A program made the position numbers and the translations under genes. Shown here piece after piece: positions 29,400 through 39,306 of a DNA stretch of 64,000 nucleotides (its first letter is position 1; every line of letters begins with the position of its first letter). Source of the DNA: Nostoc sp. CHAB 5834. Its GTDB lineage: Bacteria > Cyanobacteriota > Cyanobacteriia > Cyanobacteriales > Nostocaceae. Location of the stretch: positions 1-64,000 of the forward strand of contig JAIVFU010000008.1 in NCBI GenBank assembly GCA_020829485.1. The letters are read 5' to 3'. The notes below the pieces were generated by a model. That model worked only from the letters and a program-made list of their open reading frames with translations. It was not told where the DNA came from and did not search any database.

Positions 29400-29561
29400 G
29401 TCGCTCTCCAGATTGTATTTCTAGCGATTGTACAACGTGGGGTCTTGGTTTTGCGTCAACCCGCAGCCTGTTGTTAAACATCGGTTAGTTTTACCTCTCC
29501 ATCCATAGACTAAGTACAGCTTTGCCTAAAATCGTAACGTTTTTAATGTAAAGAAAGGGAC

Positions 29562-29658
29562 GCATTGGCATTGTTAGCCGATGCATTGGCATTGTCAGTT
29601 GATGCGTTGGCATTGTTAGTCGATGCGTTGGCATTGTGAGTCGATGCGTTGGCATTGC
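29562..29658 (+). repeat. 21-bp tandem repeat, about 4.5 copies
   Basis: Units of about 21 bp, consensus GATGCGTTGGCATTGTTAGTC, in head-to-tail order with small changes. Non-coding minisatellite between the acyltransferase promoter region and tRNA-Ala. Confidence 0.8.
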
Positions 29659-29822
29659 AGGATATTGCCAAATTTAATTTGCTACGAATTAATAAAATGC
29701 TGCACTAAAATATAGGACTTACGCACTGTACAAATGCATCGTGATGTGGATTAACGAAAATCCGTTGTTTCAGGCTTTTTTTAATTATCCTGCGATCGCA
29801 AATTAAGATAAATTATATCCAA

Positions 29823-29895
29823 TGGAGGTTAGCGGACTCGAACCGCTGACATCCTGCTTGCAAAGCAGGCGCTCTACCAACTGAGCTAAACCCCC
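29823..29895 (-). tRNA. tRNA-Ala (UGC)
   Basis: 73-nt tRNA on the minus strand. Acceptor GGGGGTT pairs with AACCTCC (one G-U), discriminator A. The anticodon stem CCTGC/GCAGG encloses TTTGCAA (anticodon UGC), the T-loop is TTCGAGT. CCA not encoded. A stand-alone tRNA, not in an rRNA spacer. Confidence 0.96.
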
Positions 29896-29966
29896 ATAAA
29901 GTTAAAATAGTAGGTAAATTTGATTGTCGTGGTTATTGTAACTTATATTGTTCCATTATCAAAGGG

Positions 29967-30884
29967 ATGAAGCCAGAAAATATCCAAGTTGTTGCAGCAC
30001 TGTATAAATTTGTCAAGCTCCCAGATTTTGCCGAGAAACGAGATCCTCTGCTGTCTTACTGCCAAAGGCAAGGTGTGAAGGGGACAATTTTGCTGGCACA
30101 AGAAGGCATTAACGGTACAATTGCTGGTTCGCGTCAGGCGATTGATTCTGTTCTCTGCTTTTTGCGTACTGACCCTCGTCTAGCAGACCTAGAATACAAA
30201 GAGTCCTATACCGAAACTCCGCCCTTTGAGCGAATGAAGGTGCGGTTGAAGCCAGAAATTGTTACTTTGGGATTACCTGAAATTGACCCAAATGAACAAG
30301 TTGGCACTTATGTCAGTCCCCAAGAATGGAATGATTTGATTTGCGATCCAGAAGTAACTGTAATTGACACTCGCAATGATTATGAGGTGAATATCGGTAC
30401 TTTCCAAAGAGCAGAAAATCCCCAAACTGGCTCATTCCGCGAATTCCCCGATTATGTACTACGCCACCTCGACCCGACTAAACACAAAAAGGTTGCTCTG
30501 TTTTGTACAGGCGGCATTCGCTGTGAAAAAGCCTCATCCTTCATGCTTGCCCAAGGCTTTGCAGAAGTTTATCATCTCAAGGGCGGCATTCTCAAGTATT
30601 TAGAGGAAGTTCCAGCACAGGAAAGTTTATGGCAAGGGGAATGTTTTGTCTTTGACGATCGCATAACTGTCAGTCATGGGTTGGAGGAAGGAAGTTGTGA
30701 GCGCTGCTTCTGCTGTGGATATCCGATTTCTGAGTCAGATAAGGTATCTCCAAAGTATGAACAAGGTATCTCCTGTCCCTATTGTTTTGATAGCCTCACC
30801 GAGGAGAAAAGAGCGCGTCAGCAGCAGAAATGGCGGCATTATCAAACCCAAGTTCTTAATTCCAAAAATCGGGATGTGATCTGA
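29967..30884 (+). CDS. trhO: tRNA uridine(34) 5-hydroxylase (rhodanese family)
   Basis: 305 residues, the YceA/TrhO family. N-terminal acylphosphatase-like domain (1-95; [19 protein letters not shown]), rhodanese domain (about 113-220) with catalytic Cys180 in [11 protein letters not shown], and a C-terminal Cys cluster ([15 protein letters not shown]). TrhO makes the oxygen-dependent 5-hydroxyuridine at the tRNA wobble base. It begins 71 bp after the tRNA-Ala locus, facing away from it. Confidence 0.92.
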   Translation: MKPENIQVVAALYKFVKLPDFAEKRDPLLSYCQRQGVKGTILLAQEGINGTIAGSRQAIDSVLCFLRTDPRLADLEYKESYTETPPFERMKVRLKPEIVTLGLPEIDPNEQVGTYVSPQEWNDLICDPEVTVIDTRNDYEVNIGTFQRAENPQTGSFREFPDYVLRHLDPTKHKKVALFCTGGIRCEKASSFMLAQGFAEVYHLKGGILKYLEEVPAQESLWQGECFVFDDRITVSHGLEEGSCERCFCCGYPISESDKVSPKYEQGISCPYCFDSLTEEKRARQQQKWRHYQTQVLNSKNRDVI

Positions 30885-30976
30885 AGAATAATTCCGAATC
30901 AATAAACATCTCCAGAAATTAAATCGTTATCCAGAACCCTTGTAGAAACGTAGCACGATCAACAAAATCTAATCAT

Positions 30977-32800
30977 TTATGGATAAAAAACCTTGAGAGC
31001 AACCTTTACGAGTAATTTTTTATGATTGTCTATTTCCTGCTGAGTCCAATTTGTTTGCGCTGCTATATCTCTATTTAATAACATAGATGAAGCTTGATAA
31101 AGTGGTTTTTTTTCAATGAAGGTATCATTTCCACCATAAGTATTTTGTGCAGGGTCTAAAATGGTAAGATTTCCCAACGTATTTTTCATAGGTTCTAGAT
31201 TAGAGTCTAAAAAACTTTTCTCTGCGTTTTGTGGATATATATGTTCAATTGATGTGCCAGCAAAGTCATAGACTCTACTTTTGTCAACACATTGAGGATT
31301 TCCTACAGCACCATTTTTATACCACTGGTAGTAATATTCAACTGTCATTAAAAAGTATTTTAGTGGCTTATTGCTACCACCTGAATCTTTATATTCAAGA
31401 GTCTCAAGATTAGTTTCAAATACACGTTCTGGTGCTTTATCATCTATTAGCTGCCGTAATTTCTGCCTCAAGCTTGATGTATTGTAGGAATCTGGGTTTT
31501 GTCTAATTGCAAGTAACTCTTGATAGTAAATACTTTTTAGTGGAGTTACATGTTGGTTGCATATTATTTTGTAGCGGAAGAAGACCTTTTCTAGAATCTG
31601 TACTATTTCTGCAAAACGTTTATGATCAAGCTTAGATGCAGCTAAAAATAATGGGACAGATAATTCATGATCCAGTTCTTTTAGAAGAAGATTTAAACGA
31701 GTTCTATCCCAACTCATAATAGGCTGTTTTGTTTCGTAAAGCCATTGTCCTTCAACTAGTAGCCTACAGCTTTTGATGTCCTCATGTATATTATTTAATT
31801 TTGTATGTACTTGTATAACCTCATCTTGTTTAAAATTCTCTGTTTTATGATCCTTGTGCTGGGGAAAAAATTTATCGAGAAACAGATCAAAGAGAGAATC
31901 TTGCCTAGCCCTGTTACCCTGGTAAGACTCGTAAATCCAATTCAAATATTTTTCTGTATCAGATGGAGCATCTGCAAGGATATTATTCCATAGTACTTCA
32001 ACGTTATCCTGATACTGGTTAAAACCTTCTACAATTTCTAAAGTTTTTGCTTTTAATAAGTCTCCTACTGTTAGATTAGTTCCCCTATCATTAATAACCT
32101 GAAATAAGCGGAACGCATCTTCCTTACTATCAGTAACCATATAGAGTATTGTAAAATCAATATCTATAATATTTTGAATAATTTCAACATTATCCATTTT
32201 TCCCTCCAATGTGGAACTAGTAATAATGTCTTTAACCGCTTTAGATAAAGCTGTATATGCAGATAAAAGGTTGCTATGAGAATCTCGTGAAACTGATGCA
32301 CCTCTACCTCTAATAAGTTCTTTGTAGAACGGGTGATCTACCTTTGATAGCCTTAAAACCTCCACAGAATTTATCTTTCTTTGAACTTCTTGGCTAAATT
32401 CTATGAATCTTTCAGAAAGAGCTTTAATTCGACCTTCGAGTATAATTTTATTGTCAGAGCTACCTAATTTATCAGCTTGTTTTTTTAAGTCTTCATATAT
32501 CTTGATTAAACAAGATACTAATATAGTAAAAGTTGCTATTCTCTGCTGTCCGTCAATAATTTCATATTCATGTTGATTTACTGTTCCTACAACAGGATAT
32601 CTTACACAAAGTACCCCTCCGAAAAAATGATTAACAGGGGAATTTGATTTTCTTTTATTAAAGCAGTTCTTTAAATCTTTTATAAAGTCTTCTACGGATT
32701 CAGAACTCCATGCATAAGCTCTTTGATATTTGGGGATAAAAAACATAGGTCTGTACTCAAAGAGACTTCCCACAGAAGTATATGTCGGTTCAATCTTCAT
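30977..32800 (-). CDS. DUF262 + DUF1524 protein (GmrSD-like modification-dependent restriction)
   Basis: 607 residues. N-terminal DUF262 domain (about 1-240): FFIPKYQRAYAWS and YEIIDGQQRIATF (DGQQR at 83-87), the ParB-like NTP-binding signature. The C-terminal DUF1524 domain (about 500-607) is an HNH-type nuclease with SIEHIYPQN and LGNLTILDPAQN. The two halves correspond to GmrS and GmrD fused in one chain, as in type IV restriction enzymes against glucosylated or modified phage DNA. It stands alone without a methylase. It is more AT-rich than the leu and dnaK genes, which fits horizontal gain. Confidence 0.88.
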   Translation of the reverse strand: MKIEPTYTSVGSLFEYRPMFFIPKYQRAYAWSSESVEDFIKDLKNCFNKRKSNSPVNHFFGGVLCVRYPVVGTVNQHEYEIIDGQQRIATFTILVSCLIKIYEDLKKQADKLGSSDNKIILEGRIKALSERFIEFSQEVQRKINSVEVLRLSKVDHPFYKELIRGRGASVSRDSHSNLLSAYTALSKAVKDIITSSTLEGKMDNVEIIQNIIDIDFTILYMVTDSKEDAFRLFQVINDRGTNLTVGDLLKAKTLEIVEGFNQYQDNVEVLWNNILADAPSDTEKYLNWIYESYQGNRARQDSLFDLFLDKFFPQHKDHKTENFKQDEVIQVHTKLNNIHEDIKSCRLLVEGQWLYETKQPIMSWDRTRLNLLLKELDHELSVPLFLAASKLDHKRFAEIVQILEKVFFRYKIICNQHVTPLKSIYYQELLAIRQNPDSYNTSSLRQKLRQLIDDKAPERVFETNLETLEYKDSGGSNKPLKYFLMTVEYYYQWYKNGAVGNPQCVDKSRVYDFAGTSIEHIYPQNAEKSFLDSNLEPMKNTLGNLTILDPAQNTYGGNDTFIEKKPLYQASSMLLNRDIAAQTNWTQQEIDNHKKLLVKVALKVFYP

Positions 32801-32918
32801 GTGAATCTTATAGTGTAAAGGATGTCTAATAGTTTACACTAAGCAAATATCACTTGCACAGAGACGTAAAGAACACAGAAAGAAACTCTCTGCATTCTCC
32901 GCACCTCTGAGATTATTT

Positions 32919-34496
32919 TTATCTTGAGCGTCCCAAAGTAGTGATATATAGAACAGCTTCATCGGCAGGGATACCCAAAACTTCATTTACTTGGTCATCA
33001 AAGAAACCACCAATACCACTAACGCCTACATTCAGATGTATGGCTGCTAAATTCAAGCGTTGTCCTAAATGGCCGGCATCCAGATGTAAGTAACGGTAAA
33101 CGCGATCGCCATATTGTGCGATCGCAGCTTTCAAATCGGCTGTATGAAACAATACTGCTGCTGCATCTCGCCCTAATTCTTGCCCCAAACAGAGAAAATG
33201 TAACTCTCGCCGAAAGTTTTTAAACCGAATTTGGCGTAATTCTTGAGCTTTGGGTGCGTAATAATAACAACCCGCATCCAATCCTTTAACTCCGCAAACA
33301 GCAATAAATGTTTCTATTAAATTCAAATCAAAGTAATCTGGAGAAATATCTAAACTTTGGTCGATGTAATTTTGTGGTTGGTAAGTGAAATCGAGCAAAC
33401 CTTTTAATTCATCGAAAGTTAAATCATCACCATTATAAGCGCGGGTAGAGCGTCGCTTATACATAGTAATTTCCAGTTCTGACAGCTTTTGTCCCCAGTC
33501 TATAGGTGCAGTTTTGGTGGGTATTTTCAAACAGAAAGGAAAGTTATATTTATCCTCCAAAGATTTTTCTTGTTTGATAGTTGGTAGATTGAGATTGCCA
33601 GTTACACCTGATTGAATCTGGGTGTGTCGATGGAAATATGTCAACAATTCCCCATCGGGAATTTCGGGATAACTGGTTTCGGTGGTAGAAGGTAAAGCAG
33701 TACATCCCAATGGTAAATTTTGATTGATATCTAACAAATCTGCCAGAGGTAAGACAGCGATCGCACCTTCTTGTTGCGGATCGATATAAAGCAGATCGTT
33801 TACCGATTCATCCACAAAACCGCCGATTAAATGAGGGCGATAGTCAGTAATCGCACCAGCTAACTCGATATTACCCAACAGGTGTCCTGTATCTAGAAAA
33901 ATCCGCCGATAAGCCCGATCTTCATAGCGCCACGCAGAACGATAGAATACCGCAGTCACAATAATTGCTAGTTGGGTGTTTTCTAGGGAAGGATGCCAGA
34001 AACAAGCCGATTGCAGATTTCGCCAAACATCACTTTCCCAATAATGCATGAGAGAATGAGTCCGACACTGGTAGTTATATAGACCGGGTGACAATAACGC
34101 CGTACCACGGGAAACCACATACACCTCAGCCGGGTATAATCCGCCTGCACTGGGAGCAGCCCGTAAATACACCGCACTACCCATAGAAGGCATTTTCGCC
34201 GTCAATCCATAGCTGCGAAACAGCAGGCGTGAAAGTCTTTGCCACCATTGAGCATCTGGGTTATTAGCAAATCCCTCTGGTTTTTCTTGGATATAGGGTT
34301 TGAGATCAAAAGTAGAGCCAATTTTGTACTCTTTGAAAGGCACTGGCTGTTTAGTCCAGTCTAACTGCTGACTTTTAGAGGCGAGAGTCTCAGGGTTGTA
34401 TTTAGTCCGTTCGTGGTAATGCTGGGCAATTGATTGGTGTAATTCTGGCATAGTACTTTTAATATCCTTGGGGCATCCTTTTTTTGATCTTGGCAT
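32919..34496 (-). CDS. SagB/ThcOx-type dehydrogenase, tandem nitroreductase fold
   Basis: 525 residues with two nitroreductase-like halves. The first (about 80-270) has AAPSAGGLYPAEVYVV, DTGHLLGNIELAG and LIGGFVDESVNDLL. The second (about 335-525) has MYKRRSTRAYNG at the FMN site, LDAGHLGQRLNLAA and GIGGFFDDQVNEVLG. SagB-type flavoenzymes oxidise azolines in thiazole/oxazole peptides, but stand-alone relatives in cyanobacteria have no known substrate, and no cyclodehydratase or precursor peptide is in view. Minus strand, 118 bp from the DUF262 gene. Confidence 0.85.
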   Translation of the reverse strand: MPRSKKGCPKDIKSTMPELHQSIAQHYHERTKYNPETLASKSQQLDWTKQPVPFKEYKIGSTFDLKPYIQEKPEGFANNPDAQWWQRLSRLLFRSYGLTAKMPSMGSAVYLRAAPSAGGLYPAEVYVVSRGTALLSPGLYNYQCRTHSLMHYWESDVWRNLQSACFWHPSLENTQLAIIVTAVFYRSAWRYEDRAYRRIFLDTGHLLGNIELAGAITDYRPHLIGGFVDESVNDLLYIDPQQEGAIAVLPLADLLDINQNLPLGCTALPSTTETSYPEIPDGELLTYFHRHTQIQSGVTGNLNLPTIKQEKSLEDKYNFPFCLKIPTKTAPIDWGQKLSELEITMYKRRSTRAYNGDDLTFDELKGLLDFTYQPQNYIDQSLDISPDYFDLNLIETFIAVCGVKGLDAGCYYYAPKAQELRQIRFKNFRRELHFLCLGQELGRDAAAVLFHTADLKAAIAQYGDRVYRYLHLDAGHLGQRLNLAAIHLNVGVSGIGGFFDDQVNEVLGIPADEAVLYITTLGRSR

Positions 34497-34864
34497 TCTT
34501 CAGCCTCATTGTTTCGTGTCAATTCGTACAATCCTCATAGTCATAAAGTGGTAAATGATAAGCTGTTACGCATTTAACTTGTACATTTACCTGATGACTG
34601 TTGACTGTTGACTGATGACTGATGACCGATAACCGTCAACGATTATAAAGAATGTTTATATAATTTAGACGCATATCAGCTTAACAATTGGATTGGGCAA
34701 TGGGGCATTGGGCATTGAGGAGGCAGGCGTTAACTTAACGTATTGAACTATAAATCTTTATATTGAAGATTATGTGGTGCTTCGATTCATGGCAAACCGC
34801 TGACCTTAATCTGCCACATTCAACACTAACTCTATGCTGATTAATCGCAAGAGGATCGTAGACT
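34497..34864. other. Intergenic region with short direct repeats
   Basis: About 370 bp. Contains direct repeats of TGACTGTTGACTGATGACTGATGACC type and ATGGGGCATTGGGCATTG, which are common spacer texts in Nostoc. The end must hold the promoter of the broken antitoxin gene. No other gene seen. Confidence 0.5.
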
Positions 34865-35248
34865 ATGACCGAGACAGTACAGAAACTTAGGCTTGAACTA
34901 TCTCAGCTATCTATGCAAGAACGTGCAGAGCTTGCTTACTTTTTGATCCACTCTTTAGATCAAGATGTTGACGACAACGCACAATTTGTGGCTCTTCAGT
35001 TCCTTTTATGGAGTCGAATAATAAATAAAATCTAATCAGAGCCTATGTTCTTTTCTATGACTGGATTTGAAGTTTTTGAGCCTTTCTATAAAACGACTAT
35101 TTTAATGCCGTACCATAAAACCAACGCAAGAGCCCAATTTGTTTGGGATGTTGAGTTAACGAGAAGAATGGAAGAGATTAGTAGTGGAACAGTTTATGGT
35201 GAACTGTCAGACAAGGTATTCACTGAACTGCGAGAAAAGTACTCGTGA
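34865..35248 (+). pseudogene. RelB-family antitoxin (addiction module component), interrupted by a MITE
   Basis: The 5' part reads MTETVQKLRLELSQLSMQER then AELAYFLIHSLDQDVDDNAQFV, the addiction-module antitoxin start. A 145-bp element (34990-35134) with an 8-bp target duplication then interrupts it. After the element the same protein resumes: WDVELTRRMEEISSG ... TELREKYS, stop at 35248. Removing the element plus one duplication (153 bp) rejoins the frame exactly. With the element in place translation stops at 35035, so the antitoxin is lost unless the downstream part is made separately. Confidence 0.85.
34990..35134 (+). mobile_element. 145-bp MITE with ISL3-like ends
   Basis: Ends GGCTCTTCAGTTCCTTTTATGG and the complement of GGCTCTTGCGTTGGTTTTATGG (18 of 22 matched) with an 8-bp duplication CAATTTGT at 34982-34989 and 35135-35142. 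GGCTCTT ends and 8-bp duplications are the pattern of the ISL3 family, so a parent ISL3-type transposase elsewhere in the genome probably moved it. Non-coding. Confidence 0.85.
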
Positions 35249-35611
35249 AGCAGATCATTATTCACAGTGAAGCTAGAGCAGAGCTAGATAATTCAGTCGC
35301 CTACTATCAGGCAATACAGTTCAGTTAAGGATTTTTGGTACTAATTTTAGACCTGTAAGGACGCGAAATTTCGCGTCTTTACCAAGGTTTTTGGGCTTAA
35401 CTGAACTGTATTGTACTATGAGGGGCAAAAGGCTGGCTTAGGGCTAGATTTATTATCTGAAGTGGAGCAGGCTATTGGCAAAATTCAGCAAAACCCAAGC
35501 ATAGGAGCGCTGTACAAAATTGCCGAGTTGCGTCGCTACGTCATGGAAAGCGTAGACCAGATTATTGGAGGAAACGACAGGTTGAATGATGCTTTAGAGG
35601 GCAAAAAATAA
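35245..35611 (+). pseudogene. ParE/RelE-type toxin, interrupted by a second MITE
   Basis: Starts at GTG 35245, overlapping the antitoxin stop by 4 bp, and reads VKQIIIHSEARAELDNSVAYY. A 106-bp element then intervenes, bringing a stop at 35328. After it the text EGQKAGLGLDLLSEVEQAIG ... NPSIGALYKIAELRRYVM continues the same toxin. A 112-bp insertion is not a multiple of three. The C-terminus (ESVDQIIGGNDRLNDALEGKK) no longer resembles the ParE end, so there is further decay. Confidence 0.82.
35308..35413 (+). mobile_element. 106-bp MITE with CAATACAGTTCAGTTAAG ends
   Basis: Perfect 18-bp terminal inverted repeats at 35312-35329 and 35396-35413. TACTAT is duplicated at 35302-35307 and 35414-35419, with four extra bases (CAGG) at the left end. 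An inner palindrome GACGCGAAATTTCGCGTC is in the centre. Non-coding; unrelated to the neighbouring element at 34990. Confidence 0.85.
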
Positions 35612-35634
35612 ACTTATTAATTTATCTTAACTTT

Positions 35635-36483
35635 TCACAACCGTCGAATTGCCATCTCTAACCCTTCACATACACCAGTAAGAAAATCTAAAATTAAAGT
35701 AGCGATCGCATCACTAGCTTTGTGATAATGGGGATTTCGCAAGAATGCCGTATCTGTCACCATCATTGCCGGATAACCCAAATCCCAAAAAGGTGCATGA
35801 TCGCTAAGTCTGGTTTGGGGAACTATTAAACCTCGATTCGGCACAGGTAGCCATTGACTAGGTACGCCAGCTTTGCGAATATTACGGCTCATGCCAATTA
35901 AATCAGGCAATGTTCGCAAATTGCCAATTAAAGCAATAAAATCGCCTCTGTCTGGGTAGAAGCGTTCCAGAGGAGGGGGGTAACTTTGGGAACCAGGCAC
36001 AGAATCGGTATAGCCCAGCATTTCTAGGGAAATCATTAAGCGTAGCTGTTGCTTTTGTTCGTGCAACAGGGCTGCATAGTCAGCACTACCTAGTAAGCCG
36101 TATTCTTCCATATCGAAAGCAACTAGCCTTAAGGGATATCTTATAGCTTGGGCAGCAAACTTTCTCGCCAATTCCAGCAACACCGCCACACCAGTGGCAT
36201 TATCATCAGCCGCTACTGTTCCCGGAACGCCATCATAATGAGCGCCAATTAAAATCGGTGGCAAATCCTTTTTTTGTCGTCTCCCTTGGGGAGGTAAATT
36301 TAATATCAAGTTCTTACAAGCTTTACCCCTGACTTCAAAGGTGTGGATTTCCACACTCCCCCATTGGGAAAATTGCTGGCGAATGTATTCTTGGACAAAA
36401 AAATGTCCAGCCGTTGCCATGTAAGGATCGCGTTCTCGCGCAATCTCAGCTAGGGAAGTTTGTAATCGCTCTGTTAAATTCAA
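35635..36483 (-). CDS. M28-family zinc peptidase
   Basis: 282 residues with the two-zinc aminopeptidase core: H82 in IGAHYDGVPG, D93/D94 in ADDNATGVAVLLELAR, E126/E127 in FDMEEYGLLGS, the LEMLGYTD strand and a late His in LSDHAPFWDLGYPAMMV. No signal peptide is visible, so cytoplasmic or leaderless. Likely cleaves amino acids or small groups from peptide substrates; specificity unknown. Confidence 0.87.
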   Translation of the reverse strand: MNLTERLQTSLAEIARERDPYMATAGHFFVQEYIRQQFSQWGSVEIHTFEVRGKACKNLILNLPPQGRRQKKDLPPILIGAHYDGVPGTVAADDNATGVAVLLELARKFAAQAIRYPLRLVAFDMEEYGLLGSADYAALLHEQKQQLRLMISLEMLGYTDSVPGSQSYPPPLERFYPDRGDFIALIGNLRTLPDLIGMSRNIRKAGVPSQWLPVPNRGLIVPQTRLSDHAPFWDLGYPAMMVTDTAFLRNPHYHKASDAIATLILDFLTGVCEGLEMAIRRL

Positions 36484-36584
36484 ATTTTTAAAATGGCTTC
36501 AATACTAATTAATATTAAGGTTTTCAGGTACTCAAAGAAGCAGAAATTTCTGATTAAAGTGCATTTACCAACTTGTAAATCCAG

Positions 36585-36701
36585 TAGACCTCTTGCATAA
36601 ATCAAACAATTTGAACCCCACCCCGCCAAAGCTACGCTTTATCTCCCCTCCCCTTAGCAAGGGGAGGGGTTGGGGTGTTAGGGACTTTTGCAAGAGGTCT
36701 A
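36585..36701 (+). mobile_element. 117-bp MITE with TAGACCTCTTGCA ends
   Basis: TAGACCTCTTGCA (36585-36597) and its exact complement (36689-36701). The outer TA on each side fits a TA target duplication as in the IS630/Tc1 group, but this is inference. The centre holds a GGGGAGGGG-type palindrome. Non-coding. Confidence 0.75.
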
Positions 36702-36809
36702 TTGTATAGAAGTAACCGGATAACAACCATTAACTGATCCTACGGCTACGAAAACATCCTTTGGCATTAGTCATTAGCGCCAATGACCAAGGACAAATGA
36801 CTAATGACT

Positions 36810-36866
36810 AAATCGGCGGGCAGCTATCCCGGACATCTCTTGAAAGAATGGTATTCCCGCCGATTT
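36810..36866 (+). ncRNA. Stable hairpin upstream of dnaK (possible leader or terminator structure)
   Basis: AAATCGGCGGG (36810-36820) pairs with CCCGCCGATTT (36856-36866), an 11-bp perfect stem enclosing 35 nt, followed by TCTTTG. It lies about 200 bp before the dnaK start. It could be a terminator (weak U-run), a repeated palindrome or part of an RNA; the sequence does not decide. Confidence 0.35.
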
Positions 36867-37065
36867 TCTTTGAGACTGCTTGGACATACCAATCATCGTC
36901 AATGCTATCCTAGTCTTGCAACTATCTGCTCTAGCTGAACTTCTTAGCTTATTGCCTTAATGATGACTATTATACCATTGAGGTGTTTTCATCCAATAGC
37001 ACAAAGCTAGAGGTAGTTCCGCCCAATCATAATATATATAAGACACTTTAGGAGAAGAGTAACGC

Positions 37066-39150
37066 ATGGGCAAGGTAGTCGGCATCGACTTGGGTACAAC
37101 CAACTCAGTAGTCGCCGTTATGGAGGGTGGCAAGCCGGTGGTGATTGCCAATGCAGAAGGAATGCGAACAACCCCCTCCGTAGTTGGCTTCAGCAAAGAA
37201 GGCGAAAGGGTTGTTGGGCAAATGGCACGGCGACAAACCGTCCTCAATCCCCAAAATACTTTTTTCGCAGTTAAACGCTTCATTGGGCGCAAGTATGGCG
37301 AACTTAGTCCAGATTCCAAGCGTGTACCCTACACGATCCGCAAGGACGAAGTAGGCAATATTAAAGTTGCTTGTCCCCGTCTCAATAAGGATTTCGCCCC
37401 AGAAGAAATTTCGGCAATGGTGCTGAAGAAATTGGCCGACGATGCTAGTCGCTATTTGGGTGAACCGGTGACAGGTGCAGTGATTACAGTACCCGCTTAT
37501 TTTAATGATTCTCAACGGCAAGCAACCCGCGATGCTGGCAGAATTGCCGGTTTAGAGGTGCTGCGGATTCTCAATGAACCAACTGCTGCATCTTTGGCTT
37601 ATGGATTAGATCGGGGTGACACGGAAACTATCTTAGTATTTGACTTGGGTGGCGGCACTTTTGACGTGTCGATTTTAGAAGTAGGCGATGGTATATTTGA
37701 AGTTAAAGCTACCAGTGGAGATACGCAACTTGGTGGTAACGACTTTGACAAAGTTATAGTAGATTGGCTAGCAGAGCAATTTCTGGAAGCCGAAGGGGTA
37801 GATTTAAGACGTGAGAGACAATCTTTACAACGTCTGATGGAAGCGGCGGAAAAAGCCAAAATTGAGCTTTCTGCTGTCAGCGTCACCGAAATTAACTTAC
37901 CTTTTATTGCTGCCGATCAGGAAGGCCCCAAACATCTCGAAACTCGTCTAACGCGTTCTCAATTTGAAAGCTTGTGTGGTGATTTGGTGGGGCGATTGCG
38001 AACACCAGTGAAACGCGCCCTCAAAGATGCCGGACTCTCATCCAGAGACATTGAAGAAGTTGTGTTAGTTGGCGGTTCTACACGGATGCCAATGGTGAAG
38101 CAGCTAGTACGGGACTTAATTGGCATAGAACCTAACGAAAACGTCAACCCTGATGAAGTAGTGGGAGTAGGTGCAGCAATTCAAGCCGGAATTCTCGCGG
38201 GCGAACTCAAAGATGTGCTGCTTTTGGATGTTACACCCCTTTCTATGGGATTGGAAACCATTGGCGGCGTAATGAAAAAACTCATTCCCCGCAATACTAC
38301 CATCCCAGTCCGTCGTTCTGACATTTTTTCAACGTCCGAAAATAACCAGAATACTGTGGAAATCCACGTAGTCCAGGGCGAACGGGAAATGGCAGCAAAC
38401 AATAAGTCTTTAGGACGTTTCAAGCTATATGGCATTCCACCAGCACCACGAGGAATTCCCCAGGTTCAGGTGTCATTTGATATTGATGCTAACGGTATTT
38501 TACAGGTAACAGCCCTAGATAGAACCACTGGGCGAGAGCAGAGTATCACTATTCAAGGCGCTTCCACCTTGAATGAGTCAGAAGTGAATCGAATGATTCA
38601 GGATGCTCAAAAATACGCCGATGTCGATCGCGAACGTAAAGAAAGAGTAGAAAAGCGGACTCGTTCAGAGGCGTTAATTTTCCAAGCAGAACGACAGCTT
38701 AGAGAAGTAGCACTAGAATTTGGTATGCAGTTTGCCCGAAACCGCCGCCAAAGAATTGATAATATTTGCCGAGACTTAAAAGAGAGTCTCAAGGAAAATA
38801 GCGATCGCGGTATTGACCAAGCATACGCCGATTTGCAAGATGCTCTCTATGAGTTAAATCGGGAAGTCAGAGAAACTTATGCTGAAGATGAAGATGACGA
38901 CTTGTTTGGTACAATCCGTAACATCTTTACTGGTGATAAAGATAAAGAACGCGACTTTCCCAGAGATACATATCGGGAACGCGACTCATACAGTAAGGAC
39001 TATGGTAGAGATTACGGTAAAGACTATGGCAGAGACTATAGTCGAGACAGTCGTTCTTCCTCTTATGAAAGCCAAAGCCGTCCGCCACGCAAATCCCGTC
39101 CCAGCTACCAAGATAACTGGGATGATGAAGAAGACAATGATTGGTTGTAA
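37066..39150 (+). CDS. dnaK: Hsp70 chaperone DnaK with a Tyr/Asp/Arg-rich tail
   Basis: 694 residues. ATPase domain 1-385 with [27 protein letters not shown] and [13 protein letters not shown]; substrate domain about 390-510 ([24 protein letters not shown]); then a helical lid and a long charged tail from about 610. The tail carries repeats of YGKDYGRDY type and ends DEEDNDWL instead of the EEVD-like or DnaK2 ending. Cyanobacteria have several DnaK types, and the [20 protein letters not shown] start and length point to the DnaK1/DnaK3 side. Start supported by AGGAG 15-20 nt upstream. A dnaJ gene follows, its probable partner. Confidence 0.95.
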   Translation: MGKVVGIDLGTTNSVVAVMEGGKPVVIANAEGMRTTPSVVGFSKEGERVVGQMARRQTVLNPQNTFFAVKRFIGRKYGELSPDSKRVPYTIRKDEVGNIKVACPRLNKDFAPEEISAMVLKKLADDASRYLGEPVTGAVITVPAYFNDSQRQATRDAGRIAGLEVLRILNEPTAASLAYGLDRGDTETILVFDLGGGTFDVSILEVGDGIFEVKATSGDTQLGGNDFDKVIVDWLAEQFLEAEGVDLRRERQSLQRLMEAAEKAKIELSAVSVTEINLPFIAADQEGPKHLETRLTRSQFESLCGDLVGRLRTPVKRALKDAGLSSRDIEEVVLVGGSTRMPMVKQLVRDLIGIEPNENVNPDEVVGVGAAIQAGILAGELKDVLLLDVTPLSMGLETIGGVMKKLIPRNTTIPVRRSDIFSTSENNQNTVEIHVVQGEREMAANNKSLGRFKLYGIPPAPRGIPQVQVSFDIDANGILQVTALDRTTGREQSITIQGASTLNESEVNRMIQDAQKYADVDRERKERVEKRTRSEALIFQAERQLREVALEFGMQFARNRRQRIDNICRDLKESLKENSDRGIDQAYADLQDALYELNREVRETYAEDEDDDLFGTIRNIFTGDKDKERDFPRDTYRERDSYSKDYGRDYGKDYGRDYSRDSRSSSYESQSRPPRKSRPSYQDNWDDEEDNDWL

Positions 39151-39306
39151 TACTCCTAATAAAAGCGAAAAGTGAGGAGTTAGGAGTGAGAAGTTAGGAG
39201 TTAAAAATTAAATCTTTCAACTCCTAACTCCTGTACAGACGCGATTAATCGCGTCTCTAATCCTAATTAATCCAAAATCTAAAATCTAAAATTTAAACAA
39301 CTGACT

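Larger units (their letters stand above)
36484..37065. promoter_or_regulatory. dnaK upstream region
   Basis: 580 bp before dnaK. From left: spacer, a 117-bp MITE, GTCATTAG/CTAATGAC direct and inverted text, an 11-bp GC-rich hairpin (36810-36866), then AATATATATAAGACACTTT (about 37029-37047) that could be a -10 region, and AGGAG before the ATG. No CIRCE-type operator is seen. Confidence 0.5.
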
